NCBI RefSeq assembly: GCF_000621585.1
Contig: NZ_JHXY01000005.1
Coordinates: 1 to 64,000, forward strand
Reading direction: 5' to 3'
Length of the DNA: 64,000 nucleotides
Source: [Eubacterium] cellulosolvens LD2006
Lineage (GTDB): Bacteria; Bacillota; Clostridia; Lachnospirales; Lachnospiraceae
Under the pieces are notes generated by a model, which saw only the letters and a program-made list of their open reading frames with translations, searched no databases and was not told the origin of the DNA. Both the position numbers and the translations under genes were made by a program. Shown here piece after piece: positions 35,700 to 44,206 of the stretch; the first letter of the stretch is position 1; each line of letters opens with the position of its first letter.

Positions 35700-35713
35700 G
35701 CATTCGCTTTATT

Positions 35714-38017
35714 TTATCTGCGGTTTTTGCCGCGGCGACGCGGTGTGCTGGAGAGCTCACTGCGGTCTTTCTTTACATGTTTCTTGGAAGATCCTGCTGT
35801 CGCAAAGGCAACCTCTGCAACATCAGACTTCGCAAAGATATCTTCTTTTTTGACTTCTGCATCGATGTCTTTCTTTCCGTTCAGAGTCTTCATGATGAAC
35901 CAGAGCGGGCCGGTGACAAATACGGATGAGAAGCATCCTGCCACGAGACCTACAATGATCGGAAGGGAGAACTCGGCAACGGAGCTGATTCCTCGAACGC
36001 TCGCCATTACGAAGAGTGTGAAGATCGTAATGAAGGTTGTGAGGTTGGAGTACAGGCTTCGTGTAAGAGTCTGTGTAACAGAGGCATTTACAATCGTCCT
36101 GTAACTCTCGCCCTGCATTGCGGAGAGATTCTCTCTCACACGGTCAAAGATAACGATGGTCGCGTTGATGGAGTATCCGAGGATCGTAAGCATAACCGCG
36201 ATGAAGGTGCTGCCTACGGAAGCTCTTGTCCATACATAGTAGCAAAGTACGATCGAGATATCGTGTACCAGAGCGATGACCGCACTGGTAGCAAAACGCA
36301 TATCGCGGAATCTCACGAAGATGTAGAACAGCATCGCGATAACCGCAATGATTACGGCAATGATCGCGTTCTGACGCATCTCTCCGGAGATTGTGGAAGA
36401 AATGTTCTCTGCCTCAATTTTGGACGCGTCAACTTTCTTGAACTCTTTTGCAAGAGACTCATTCAGCTCATCACGTTTTGCAAGATCAAGCTCTCTTGTC
36501 TTGATGATGACAGATGTGCCGCCTTTGATCTTCTGGAACTGGATATCCGGATTTCCTGCCACTTTCTGGACAACCGGTTTTACTTTCGAATCAAGATCCG
36601 CAAGGCTGAGATCCTCGCCAAAGTCTACCGTCGTAGCTGTACCGCCGACGAAGTCAAGGCTGTAGTTCATTCCTTTGCCGTTATTGGCGCGGTTAATGCC
36701 AATACCAACCGGAACAGAGAGGATCATGAGAACGGCGATCACAAACGCAACGGTTCTCTTGCCAACGAAATCAAAGATTTTCTTATGCTCTGTTTTTCCG
36801 TAGAGAGCAGGGCTTCTGAAGCCCGCTCCGTAGAGCGCGTAACTGATCCATCTGGACACAGCGAGAGCTGTGAACATGGAGAGTCCGGTACCGATCGCAA
36901 GCGTTGTCGCGAATCCCTGGATGCTTCCTGTTCCGAGAACATACAGAACGGCAGCCGCGATCAGAGTTGTGATCTGACCGTCAAAGATCGCGGAGAATGC
37001 TTTGTGGAAACCGGAACGAAGGGAGCGGTTCACCGTTCCTCCGAAAGCGATCTCCTCGCGCACACGGGTATAAATGATGACGTTGGCGTCAACAGCCATA
37101 CCGATGGTGAGGATCACGCCGGCAATACCCGGAAGGGTAAGCGTGATATCAAACGCGTTCATGAACACAAGGTCAAGCAGCGTGAAGAGGACGAGCGCCC
37201 ATCCTGCCGCAAAACCGGAGAGTCTGAAGATCACAATCATGAACAGAACGACGAGCGCTACGCCGATCAGACCTGCCAGCACACTGCTGGAAAGTGCTTC
37301 CTGTCCGAGAGACGCACCTACAACGTTGGAGTAGATCTCTTTCAGCTCCAGTTTCAGTGAACCGATACGGATGAAGGACGCGAGCTCCTGAGCCTCCTCA
37401 AGGCTGCTCATTCCGTCGATCTGGGCTTTTCCGCCGGAGATCTCGGATTTAACGGTAGGAGCGCTGACTGTCTTTCCGTCATAGACGATGGCAATCTGCT
37501 TGCCGACGTTTGCCGCTGTCGCTTCCTGGAATTTCTTTGTTCCGTCTTTTGTCATTGTGAGCTCTACGAGGTACTGACGCTGCCCCTGCTGATCAGTAGT
37601 AGAAACGCCCTCTGCGCTAGCAATGTCGGAGCCCTCGAGAACCGTTTTCCCCTCAGAATCTGTGAACACCAGGGAACCCGGTTTGCCGAGTGCTTCAAGG
37701 ATCTCGTTCGCATCAGAGACACCCGGGATCTCTACGTTGATACGGTTGAGTCCCTGCTGGTAAACATTCGCCTCTGTGCTGTACTGTGTGACACGCTGCT
37801 GAAGTTTATAGATGGTGTCATCCATATCCTTCTGGCTCGGTGCCTTTTCTGTTGCTTCATAAGTGATGGAAACACCGCCCGACAGATCCAGGCCGGTACG
37901 GATGTTTTTCATCGCCCCCGTGTGCATTTTTCCCAGTCCCTGCACGGCAGTAAATCCAAGGAATACTGTTACGATTACAAGGAGCAGGAGCACTGCAATA
38001 CTCTGTTTCTTTTTCAT
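35714..38017 (-). CDS. secDF: Fused protein-export subunit SecDF
   Basis: Drives late steps of Sec export using the proton gradient. The 767-aa protein joins SecD (residues 1 to about 420) and SecF in one chain, with about 12 membrane segments. SecD hallmarks are RTGLDLSGGVSI near the N-terminus, the P1 periplasmic domain and RVREEI; the SecF half begins MNYSLDFVGGTATTVDF and has ALVHDI and FDRVREN. It lies downstream of scfA-scfB on the same strand with about 75 bp between, a clustering that recurs in Clostridia and fits export of the SCIFF product. Confidence 0.94.
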   Translation of the reverse strand: MKKKQSIAVLLLLVIVTVFLGFTAVQGLGKMHTGAMKNIRTGLDLSGGVSITYEATEKAPSQKDMDDTIYKLQQRVTQYSTEANVYQQGLNRINVEIPGVSDANEILEALGKPGSLVFTDSEGKTVLEGSDIASAEGVSTTDQQGQRQYLVELTMTKDGTKKFQEATAANVGKQIAIVYDGKTVSAPTVKSEISGGKAQIDGMSSLEEAQELASFIRIGSLKLELKEIYSNVVGASLGQEALSSSVLAGLIGVALVVLFMIVIFRLSGFAAGWALVLFTLLDLVFMNAFDITLTLPGIAGVILTIGMAVDANVIIYTRVREEIAFGGTVNRSLRSGFHKAFSAIFDGQITTLIAAAVLYVLGTGSIQGFATTLAIGTGLSMFTALAVSRWISYALYGAGFRSPALYGKTEHKKIFDFVGKRTVAFVIAVLMILSVPVGIGINRANNGKGMNYSLDFVGGTATTVDFGEDLSLADLDSKVKPVVQKVAGNPDIQFQKIKGGTSVIIKTRELDLAKRDELNESLAKEFKKVDASKIEAENISSTISGEMRQNAIIAVIIAVIAMLFYIFVRFRDMRFATSAVIALVHDISIVLCYYVWTRASVGSTFIAVMLTILGYSINATIVIFDRVRENLSAMQGESYRTIVNASVTQTLTRSLYSNLTTFITIFTLFVMASVRGISSVAEFSLPIIVGLVAGCFSSVFVTGPLWFIMKTLNGKKDIDAEVKKEDIFAKSDVAEVAFATAGSSKKHVKKDRSELSSTPRRRGKNRR

Positions 38018-38091
38018 CTTTTTTGTCCTCTTGTTACTTTATTTTATATTACTTAACAGGGAACCACCCTGCCGCGTACATAAAATGATGA

Positions 38092-39516
38092 TTACTCACC
38101 CCGACATGCTCCGCAGTCTTCATCTGCCTTGATGTCATTTCGCACGGACGTATTTCCCTCCTCGTCCGCGAGAGCGGCCTTGATCATGAGCGCGCACTCC
38201 GTTCTCTTCTTCTGAAGCTCGCAGCCGATCTTGTATACGTCGTTGATGCCGCCTGTAAAATTGAAGGAGTTCGCCGCGCATCCGCCGGAACAGTAGAATC
38301 TGGAGAAACACTCCGAACATTCCTTCTTGGAGTAGACATTTACCTCTTTGAACTTCTCGACAAGATCCGGTCTTGTCACACCCTCATCGACGGTGCCGAG
38401 CACGAAATCTCTGTTTCCGTCAAACTGATGGCACGGGAAAAGTTCTCCCCACGGAGAAACCGCGAGATATTCTCCTCCGGCTCCGCAGCCCGAAAGCCGC
38501 TTGTAGACGCAGGGTCCGCCGGTGAGGTCAACCATAAAGTGGAAGAAATTGAAGCCTCTTCCCTCTTTTGTCCGCTTGATGATTTCCTTTGCAAGTATAT
38601 CATACTGCTCTTTGATCACAGGAAGGTCTTCTTCGCGAAGCGCATAGTCTTCGGTCGGAGGAGCAACCACCGGCTCGATCGAAATCTGTTTGAAGCCGAG
38701 ATCCGCGAGAGCGAGAACATCCTTTGCGAAATCCAGATTGTAGTGTGTGAAGGTTCCGCGCACATAATACTTGTCCTGATTTCTTCTCTCCGCCCACTTC
38801 TGGAATTTCGGGATAACCAGCTCATAGCTGCCCTTTCCGTTGCGGAACGGACGCATATGGTTGTGTGTCTCGGCACGGCCGTCGACAGACATAACCACGT
38901 TGCCCATCTCCCTGTCGCAGAAATCCATGATCTCCTCGTTGACGAGAACACCGTTCGTCGTCAGTGTGAAGCGGAATTTCTTGTTGTACTTCTCCTCGAT
39001 GGAGCGGCCGTAAGCCACAAGATCTTTAACAACCTGCCAGTTCATCGTCGGCTCGCCGCCGAAGAAATCCACCTCGAGATTCCTGCGGGATCCGGAGTTG
39101 GCGACAACGAAATCCAGCGCTTTCCTGCCGACCTCGAAGGTCATCATTCCTCTCTTGCCGTGGTACTCGCCTTCCTCGGCGAAGCAGTATCTGCAGGCAA
39201 GATTACAGTCATGGGCGATCTGCAGGCAGAGCGCCTTGACTACTGTCGGACGGTGCGCGAACTGGTCGATCTTGTCGCGATAAGGATCTTCTGTGAAGAG
39301 CATTCCCTCTTTCTTCAGAAGCTCGCACTCGCCGATTACCTCGGAGACCTCGCCGGCGTCATAGGTGCCGGAGAGCTCCTTCGTGATTGTGTCGGCGTCC
39401 TTGCCGTCCTGCATTCCCTGCAGGACCTCGTAACTGAGATCATCCACCACATGAACCGATCCGCTGTTCACGTCCAGACAGAGATTGTAACCGTTATTCT
39501 TATATAAATGTATCAA
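38092..39516 (-). CDS. scfB: SCIFF peptide maturase, radical SAM/SPASM enzyme ScfB
   Basis: Radical SAM enzyme that installs thioether crosslinks in the six-cysteine SCIFF peptide. The 474-aa protein has an N-terminal peptide-recognition (RRE-like) domain (about 1-85), the CNLACRYC cluster motif (Cys104, Cys108, Cys111) and a SPASM region with many Cys for auxiliary clusters (CGAGGEYLAVSPWG, FPCHQFDG, CSECFSRFYCSGGCA, GCELQ). A CGAC motif ends the protein. The start is TTG at 39514-39516 with GGGAG 6 bp upstream; no suitable ATG exists. scfA lies upstream and secDF downstream. Confidence 0.95.
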   Translation of the reverse strand: MIHLYKNNGYNLCLDVNSGSVHVVDDLSYEVLQGMQDGKDADTITKELSGTYDAGEVSEVIGECELLKKEGMLFTEDPYRDKIDQFAHRPTVVKALCLQIAHDCNLACRYCFAEEGEYHGKRGMMTFEVGRKALDFVVANSGSRRNLEVDFFGGEPTMNWQVVKDLVAYGRSIEEKYNKKFRFTLTTNGVLVNEEIMDFCDREMGNVVMSVDGRAETHNHMRPFRNGKGSYELVIPKFQKWAERRNQDKYYVRGTFTHYNLDFAKDVLALADLGFKQISIEPVVAPPTEDYALREEDLPVIKEQYDILAKEIIKRTKEGRGFNFFHFMVDLTGGPCVYKRLSGCGAGGEYLAVSPWGELFPCHQFDGNRDFVLGTVDEGVTRPDLVEKFKEVNVYSKKECSECFSRFYCSGGCAANSFNFTGGINDVYKIGCELQKKRTECALMIKAALADEEGNTSVRNDIKADEDCGACRGE

Positions 39517-39591
39517 AAAAAGTCTCCCTCAAACGATGAATGTCAAACCTCTGTTATGTGTCACAGATCTTCCGGAAGAATTTCCATGATA

Positions 39592-39626
39592 CAATCGAGT
39601 AGGGGAAAAACACCCCTACTCGATTG
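39592..39626. repeat. Perfect 14-bp stem-loop between scfA and scfB
   Basis: CAATCGAGTAGGGG (39592-39605) and its exact reverse complement (39613-39626) enclose a 7-nt loop. It lacks a U-tract and stands about 75 bp before scfB, so it may be a processing or stability element. Confidence 0.65.
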
Positions 39627-39633
39627 ACGCGTT

Positions 39634-39680
39634 GGCCGTCAAATGTACGCTCGTGCAAGCACGGCGCACGCCTGACGGCC
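39634..39680. repeat. Second stem-loop between scfA and scfB
   Basis: GGCCGTCA (39634-39641) and TGACGGCC (39673-39680) are perfect complements. The 31-nt loop has a smaller possible stem (CTCGTGC/GCACGGC region). Confidence 0.5.
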
Positions 39681-39693
39681 TTATCGCACATAA

Positions 39694-39727
39694 CAAAGTG
39701 TCCCTGTCCCGGGTGGAACAGGAACAC
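39694..39727 (-). terminator. Partial terminator or attenuator after scfA
   Basis: On the minus strand, GTGTTCCTGT and ACAGGGACAC (39718-39727 and 39698-39707, one G-U pair) form a stem with loop TCCACCCGGG, followed by TTTGTTA. It is about 50 bp after the scfA stop and could let more scfA than scfB message accumulate. Confidence 0.6.
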
Positions 39728-39776
39728 TCCTATTTTCCAAAAATAAATTGATCAGATCAAACCGCGATCCAACGGA

Positions 39777-39923
39777 TTATTTGGAAGCGTGCTCGCAAGT
39801 CTGGTTTCCTACTGTACAGGAAGTCTTGCATGCGGACTGGCAGGATGTCTGGCACTCGCCGCAGCCGCCGTCTTTTACGCTCTGCTGAAGGTTTCTTGTA
39901 TTTAATGTCTTAATGTGTTTCAT
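39777..39923 (-). CDS. scfA: SCIFF precursor peptide ScfA (six cysteines in forty-five)
   Basis: A 48-residue ribosomal peptide. It starts MKHIKTLNTRNLQQ, the conserved leader of the SCIFF family, and has exactly six Cys at 21, 24, 28, 32, 36 and 43 in the GGCGECQTSCQSACKTSC core. AGGAGG stands about 9 bp before the ATG. ScfB family enzymes form a thioether between a Cys and a Thr or other residue in the core; here Thr26, Thr34 and Thr37 are candidates. The mature product's function is unknown. The peptide is nearly universal in Clostridia, which suggests a core role rather than an antibiotic. Confidence 0.96.
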   Translation of the reverse strand: MKHIKTLNTRNLQQSVKDGGCGECQTSCQSACKTSCTVGNQTCEHASK

Positions 39924-39979
39924 CTTAAAATATCCTCCTGATAGTCATTTCTTTACATTGTATGACAATTCTAAGTGAT

Positions 39980-39985
39980 ATTATA
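39980..39985 (-). promoter_or_regulatory. Extended -10 promoter of scfA
   Basis: On the minus strand the -10 is a perfect TATAAT, preceded by TG at the extended position (TGTTATAAT). The -35 (TTTCAA, 17 bp upstream) is poor. The leader to scfA is about 50 nt. Confidence 0.65.
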
Positions 39986-40052
39986 ACATAGCATTTCGTG
40001 TTTTGAAAGTATTTTTATCTTCCGGTATCGCTCGTTTTGCTTTGGCTTTTCA

Positions 40053-40081
40053 TTGATTTTGCGGTGCTTTTTTTCTATAAT
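40053..40081 (+). promoter_or_regulatory. Promoter of vanY-rlmI
   Basis: TTGATT (40053-40058) and TATAAT (40076-40081) are 17 bp apart. The leader crosses a short family I-like stretch (GCGTCAGCGAGCTAC, from 40096) before the gene. Confidence 0.7.
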
Positions 40082-40186
40082 GAGAACACTAATTGCGTCA
40101 GCGAGCTACACGGCCGCGAGGTGCGCACCTGTTCGCTTTTCGAATATATGACAATCTGACAATGAGCTGAGGAGAGCTGACCCGCC

Positions 40187-41377
40187 ATGCGTTTTCATCG
40201 TGACAAAAAAATACTCATAACATGCCTGGCCGCCACAGTCATCGGACTCTCGATCTCTGTCCCTCTCGTCATGCATCCGGCCTTTCACCCGGCGCAGGCC
40301 GAAGGACAGGAAGCACCCTCCCGCGTCCCGCCGGCTTCCGGAGCTTCCGCGAAGAAAAATCCGGACGTTTTTCAAAAGAGCGCAGCATCCGGAACCGTAC
40401 ACGTCAAAGTCGAGACAGACGGCCGCACCCACGCGCTGCAACCAAAGACCGCGCCCACGCCTGCCGTTCTGCCGCTCGTCCTCGTACCGGATTTCTTCGA
40501 CGGTCTTCCCGCGATTTCTTCCGACAACTGGAGACTGATCCTGGTGAGTCCCTCCCACAAACTACCGGAGGGATATGAACCGGTGACCCGCGAGCTCGCC
40601 GGCGGAATCTACGAGACCGCCGTCTACAACCACTATCAGTACTTCTGCGATGTCCGGATCTTCGACGATCTCACCTGTATGCTGACGGACTGCACAGACG
40701 CCGGCTTTCAGCCGCTCGTCGCCTCCGGATACCGGGAACACCAGACACAGATCATGCTCTTTGAGGAGAACATCGCGTCTCTGGAGATGCAGGGAATGTC
40801 CCGCGAAGAAGCCGAAAACGAAACGAAAAAAGTTGTCGCTGTCCCGGGTACCAGCGAGCATGAGCTCGGTCTTGCCGTCGACATCGCCTGCGAGGAGAAT
40901 ACGGAACTCGACGCCTCCCAGCTGGACACGCCGACACAGAAATGGCTGATGGAAAACAGCTGGAAATACGGATTCATCGTCCGCTATCCCACCGATAAGA
41001 CAGAAGAGACCGGCATCATCTTCGAGCCGTGGCACTACCGGTATGTCGGAAAAGAATCTGCCGCGTACATGCACGAGCGGGGACTCTGCCTGGAGGAGTA
41101 TGTGGAGCGGCTGCACCTGCGCGAAGAGGCGGAGGCGGCGGAAGCTACGTTGTCGAATGAAACTATCACGCCGCAGTCTTCGGGAACTTCGACGTCAAAC
41201 TCCCCGCTTCCGGAAGAGACAAATCCGAAGAAAGAATACCGATCGGCCTCTGACAATAGAAATCCGGCAACAACAAAATCGAAAAAATCTGCTTCCAGCT
41301 CTGCAACCACCACCGACAACAAGAAGCAGACAAAGATCCGCCCAACGGATCCCGCAACAAAGAAGGAGAAATCATGA
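40187..41377 (+). CDS. VanY-type D-alanyl-D-alanine carboxypeptidase (M15B), exported
   Basis: Trims the last D-Ala from peptidoglycan stems. The 396-aa protein has an N-terminal signal or anchor helix (about 8-30), a Pro/Ser-rich linker, then the M15B domain (about 120-320) with SEHELGLAVD (His225, Asp232) and EPWHYRYV (His283), the zinc and catalytic residues. The last 65 residues are a Ser/Thr/Lys-rich low-complexity tail, unusual for VanY and perhaps wall-binding. No vancomycin resistance genes are near, so this is a housekeeping carboxypeptidase. It overlaps rlmI by 4 bp. Confidence 0.88.
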   Translation: MRFHRDKKILITCLAATVIGLSISVPLVMHPAFHPAQAEGQEAPSRVPPASGASAKKNPDVFQKSAASGTVHVKVETDGRTHALQPKTAPTPAVLPLVLVPDFFDGLPAISSDNWRLILVSPSHKLPEGYEPVTRELAGGIYETAVYNHYQYFCDVRIFDDLTCMLTDCTDAGFQPLVASGYREHQTQIMLFEENIASLEMQGMSREEAENETKKVVAVPGTSEHELGLAVDIACEENTELDASQLDTPTQKWLMENSWKYGFIVRYPTDKTEETGIIFEPWHYRYVGKESAAYMHERGLCLEEYVERLHLREEAEAAEATLSNETITPQSSGTSTSNSPLPEETNPKKEYRSASDNRNPATTKSKKSASSSATTTDNKKQTKIRPTDPATKKEKS

Positions 41378-42654
41378 GCGAAATCACCGAAATCAGACAA
41401 CTGGAAGATATCCCTGGCATGAAGCCCGACACGAACAGCACCGATGACCTCGCCGTTCACGCGGCCGTCAACCTCAAAAAAGGCGAAGGTCGCACCCTGA
41501 AAGCCGGAGGCCTCTGGGTGTTCGACAACGAAATCGCCTCCGTCACCGGCAGCTTTGCAAACGGCGACATTCTCGCCGTGCAGGATTTTGACGGTTACTT
41601 CATGGGCTACGGCTTCATCAACACAAATTCCAAAATCCGCGTCCGTATGCTGACGCGCCGCAAGGGAGAACTCGTCACCGCTGCGCTTCTCAAACAGCGC
41701 GTGCGCAACGCCTGGGAATATCGAAAAAAAGTGATCGACACCTCCAGCTGCCGTCTCATCTTCGGAGACGCCGATTTTCTCCCGGGACTCACCGTGGATA
41801 AGTATGAGGACATCCTCGTCGTGGAGTCCCTCGCCCTCGGCATCGACCGCCTGAAGGATCTGATCCTCTGTTCTCTCGTCGAGATTCTCGCAGAAGACGG
41901 CATCCGGATCCGCGGCATCTTCGAGCGGAGCGACGCCAAAGTCCGTGAGAAAGAGGGACTTGAGCGAATCAAAGGTTTCCTCTCCGCTCCCTTTGACACC
42001 AATGTCGGGATTATCGAGAACGGCGTCCGCTACATCGTCGACGTCATGAACGGACAGAAGACCGGATTTTTCCTCGACCAGAAACTGAACCGGCTGGCCA
42101 TCCAGCCGATCTGCAAGGGCGCCGACGTCCTCGACTGTTTCACGCACACCGGTTCCTTCGGTCTGAACGCGGCTCTCGGCGGCGCCTCCCACGTCATTTC
42201 CGTGGACGCCTCCGAACTCGCCATCGAGCAGGCAAGAAAGAACGCGGAACTCAACAACCTGCAGGACCGCATCGATTATCAGTGCGCCGATGTCTTCGAA
42301 CTTCTTCCGGATCTTGAGCGGCAGGGACGGAGTTTTGATGTCGTGATTCTGGACCCGCCGGCGTTTACGAAATCCCGCGCATCTATCAAAGCGGCTGTCC
42401 GCGGTTACCGCGAAATCAACATCCGCGGAATGCGGCTGGTCAAAGACGGCGGCTATCTCGCCACCTGCTCCTGCTCGCATTTCATGGACGCCGACCTCTT
42501 CGCGAAGACCATCGCCGAGGCCGCAAGAGACGCCCATGTACGGCTTCGCCAGGTGGAGTTCCGCACACAGGCCGCCGATCACCCGATCCTCTGGGCCGAC
42601 AGTGACTCCTACTATCTGAAGTTTTATATTTTCCAGGTTGTGAAGGAAATCTGA
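41374..42654 (+). CDS. rlmI: Class I rRNA methyltransferase, RlmI-like
   Basis: SAM-dependent RNA cytosine-C5 methyltransferase of the RlmI/RlmO family; 426 aa. An N-terminal PUA domain (LKKGEGRTLKAGGLWVFDNE) is followed by the methyltransferase domain with VLDCFTHTGSFGLNAA (motif I), ISVDASELAIEQARKN, FDVVILDPPAFTKS (motif IV) and LATCSCSHFM with the catalytic-type Cys. It has about 30 extra residues before the PUA domain. Translation is coupled to vanY (ATGA overlap). The modified base is inferred from family. Confidence 0.88.
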   Translation: MSEITEIRQLEDIPGMKPDTNSTDDLAVHAAVNLKKGEGRTLKAGGLWVFDNEIASVTGSFANGDILAVQDFDGYFMGYGFINTNSKIRVRMLTRRKGELVTAALLKQRVRNAWEYRKKVIDTSSCRLIFGDADFLPGLTVDKYEDILVVESLALGIDRLKDLILCSLVEILAEDGIRIRGIFERSDAKVREKEGLERIKGFLSAPFDTNVGIIENGVRYIVDVMNGQKTGFFLDQKLNRLAIQPICKGADVLDCFTHTGSFGLNAALGGASHVISVDASELAIEQARKNAELNNLQDRIDYQCADVFELLPDLERQGRSFDVVILDPPAFTKSRASIKAAVRGYREINIRGMRLVKDGGYLATCSCSHFMDADLFAKTIAEAARDAHVRLRQVEFRTQAADHPILWADSDSYYLKFYIFQVVKEI

Positions 42655-42657
42655 GCA

Positions 42658-43992
42658 TCACCGGCGGTTTGAGCGAAGCCAGATCTTCTGCTCTTCCGCC
42701 GCCCTGATCAGGTCGTCACGGAAGTCAGGATGCGCAATCGAAATCAGCAGTTCCGCCCGCTCCCAGGTCGTCCGGCCGATCAGATTCACAACGCCGTATT
42801 CCGTCACCACATAGTAGGTCTGACTGCGGGGATCGGTGACAATATCTCCGGTGAATCTCGGCACGATCCGGGATTCCCGGACACCGTCCTTATTCACAAA
42901 GGTGGAGGTCATACAGATGAAGGACTTTCCTCCTCTGGAAATCGATGCTCCCGTCAGATAATCCAGCTGTCCGCCGGTGCCGCTGATCTGCCGGTCTCCG
43001 GCACTCTCCGCGCAGACCTGTCCGTACAGATCCACTGAGATGCAGTTGTTGATCGATATCATATTGTCGAGCCTGCCGATGACATCCGGATCATTCACGT
43101 ATTCCAACGGAGCGACAATCACGCCCGGATTTTCATTGACCCACTCGTAGAGTTCCTTCGTTCCGAGAACGATGCCGGTCAGTCCCTTGTTGTGGTGAAT
43201 CTTTTTTCTGGCATTCGTCAGTTTTCCCGCCTTGAACAATTCCAGATACGCATCCGAGCAGAGCTCCGTGTGCATACCGAGATCCTTCAGATCGGACTCC
43301 GCCAGCATGGTTCCGATCACGTTCGGCATCCCGCCGATGCCAAGCTGCAGGGATGCTCCCGATGGTATATAGGGAACGATATGATTCGCGATGGCGATAT
43401 CCTCCGCCGACGCTTTTCCGGTCGGAAATTCCCTGAGCGGCGCGTGCTCTCCCTCGACCACATAGTCCACTTCCGAGATGTGCACGGACTCGTCGAAGCC
43501 GCCGTAGATTCTCGGCAGATGTTCATTCACCTCAAGGATGACGACGTCCGCCTTGTCCAGAATTCCTCTGGCCACGCCCGTGGCGCAGGAGAGGTTGAAG
43601 TAGCCGTGCCGATCCATCGGCGTCACGCAGAGCATCACGACGTTGACATTCAAAAAGTGGGTATAATACGGAACAACATTGCGAAAGACCATCGGTATAT
43701 AATTGCAGAGTCCGCGGTCGGCCAGTCCTCTCTCATAGGCCGAGAAGTGCCAGCTGTTATAAATGAAGTGTTTCCTCTCCGGATCGCACTCCACCGTGCG
43801 GATCGGTCCGAAGCAGAGGTTTCCCCTGATCTTCACATCGTGCAGTTCTTCTTTTCTTGCGGCAAGCGCCTCATCCAGAAGTGTCGGAAAGCCGTGGCTG
43901 GTCGTGTAATCGATCCAATCCCCGCTCTTCACCACCCGAACCGCCTCCTCCGGCGTTCTCAGTTTTGATCTGTACTCCTGATAAAAATCCAT
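42658..43992 (-). CDS. Acetyl-CoA hydrolase/transferase-family CoA-transferase (But/4-Hbt-like)
   Basis: Moves CoA between acyl-CoA and a free acid. With ATG 43992 (GGAGG 7 bp upstream) it has 444 aa, the length of butyryl-CoA:acetate CoA-transferases. It shares their [11 protein letters not shown] start, [12 protein letters not shown], the [12 protein letters not shown] region with the catalytic Glu, [17 protein letters not shown] and the [11 protein letters not shown]...RSNR ending. The substrate may be butyrate, 4-hydroxybutyrate or an aryl-acetate. The 3' end is 3 bp from the convergent rlmI end. iorAB and a CoA ligase are 2-6 kb upstream. Confidence 0.87.
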   Translation of the reverse strand: MDFYQEYRSKLRTPEEAVRVVKSGDWIDYTTSHGFPTLLDEALAARKEELHDVKIRGNLCFGPIRTVECDPERKHFIYNSWHFSAYERGLADRGLCNYIPMVFRNVVPYYTHFLNVNVVMLCVTPMDRHGYFNLSCATGVARGILDKADVVILEVNEHLPRIYGGFDESVHISEVDYVVEGEHAPLREFPTGKASAEDIAIANHIVPYIPSGASLQLGIGGMPNVIGTMLAESDLKDLGMHTELCSDAYLELFKAGKLTNARKKIHHNKGLTGIVLGTKELYEWVNENPGVIVAPLEYVNDPDVIGRLDNMISINNCISVDLYGQVCAESAGDRQISGTGGQLDYLTGASISRGGKSFICMTSTFVNKDGVRESRIVPRFTGDIVTDPRSQTYYVVTEYGVVNLIGRTTWERAELLISIAHPDFRDDLIRAAEEQKIWLRSNRR

Positions 43993-44164
43993 TGCTGCAC
44001 CTCCGTTGCTGTACATCTCTTAAAACGGCCTGCTCTTCGCCGCTATATCAGCCAGAAACAATTCATCAACCACGATACATGCTAACGATCCCCGACGATG
44101 TCCGCCGCCTATCCAAAAGTGAACATCCGTATCATAGAAATCACACGTTTCTTCCAGCGATGAA

Positions 44165-44200
44165 AGAAAAAGACGGCTACTCCCTCACAGAGCAACCGCC
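44165..44200 (-). terminator. Rho-independent terminator of the zinc-ribbon protein gene
   Basis: On the minus strand, GGCGGTTGCTC and GAGTAGCCGTC (44172-44200) pair over 11 positions with G-U pairs, followed by TTTTTCTTTC. Confidence 0.75.
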
Positions 44201-44206
44201 TTCATT

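Noticed and set aside
35250-35700. Several frames of 70-190 codons in the recJ-secDF gap
   Set aside because: They lie in the family II element and its terminator, have no ribosome sites and contradict the strong stem pairing.
40187-41377. Part of a vancomycin resistance cluster
   Set aside because: No vanH, vanA, vanX or vanRS genes nearby; VanY-type carboxypeptidases are common housekeeping enzymes.
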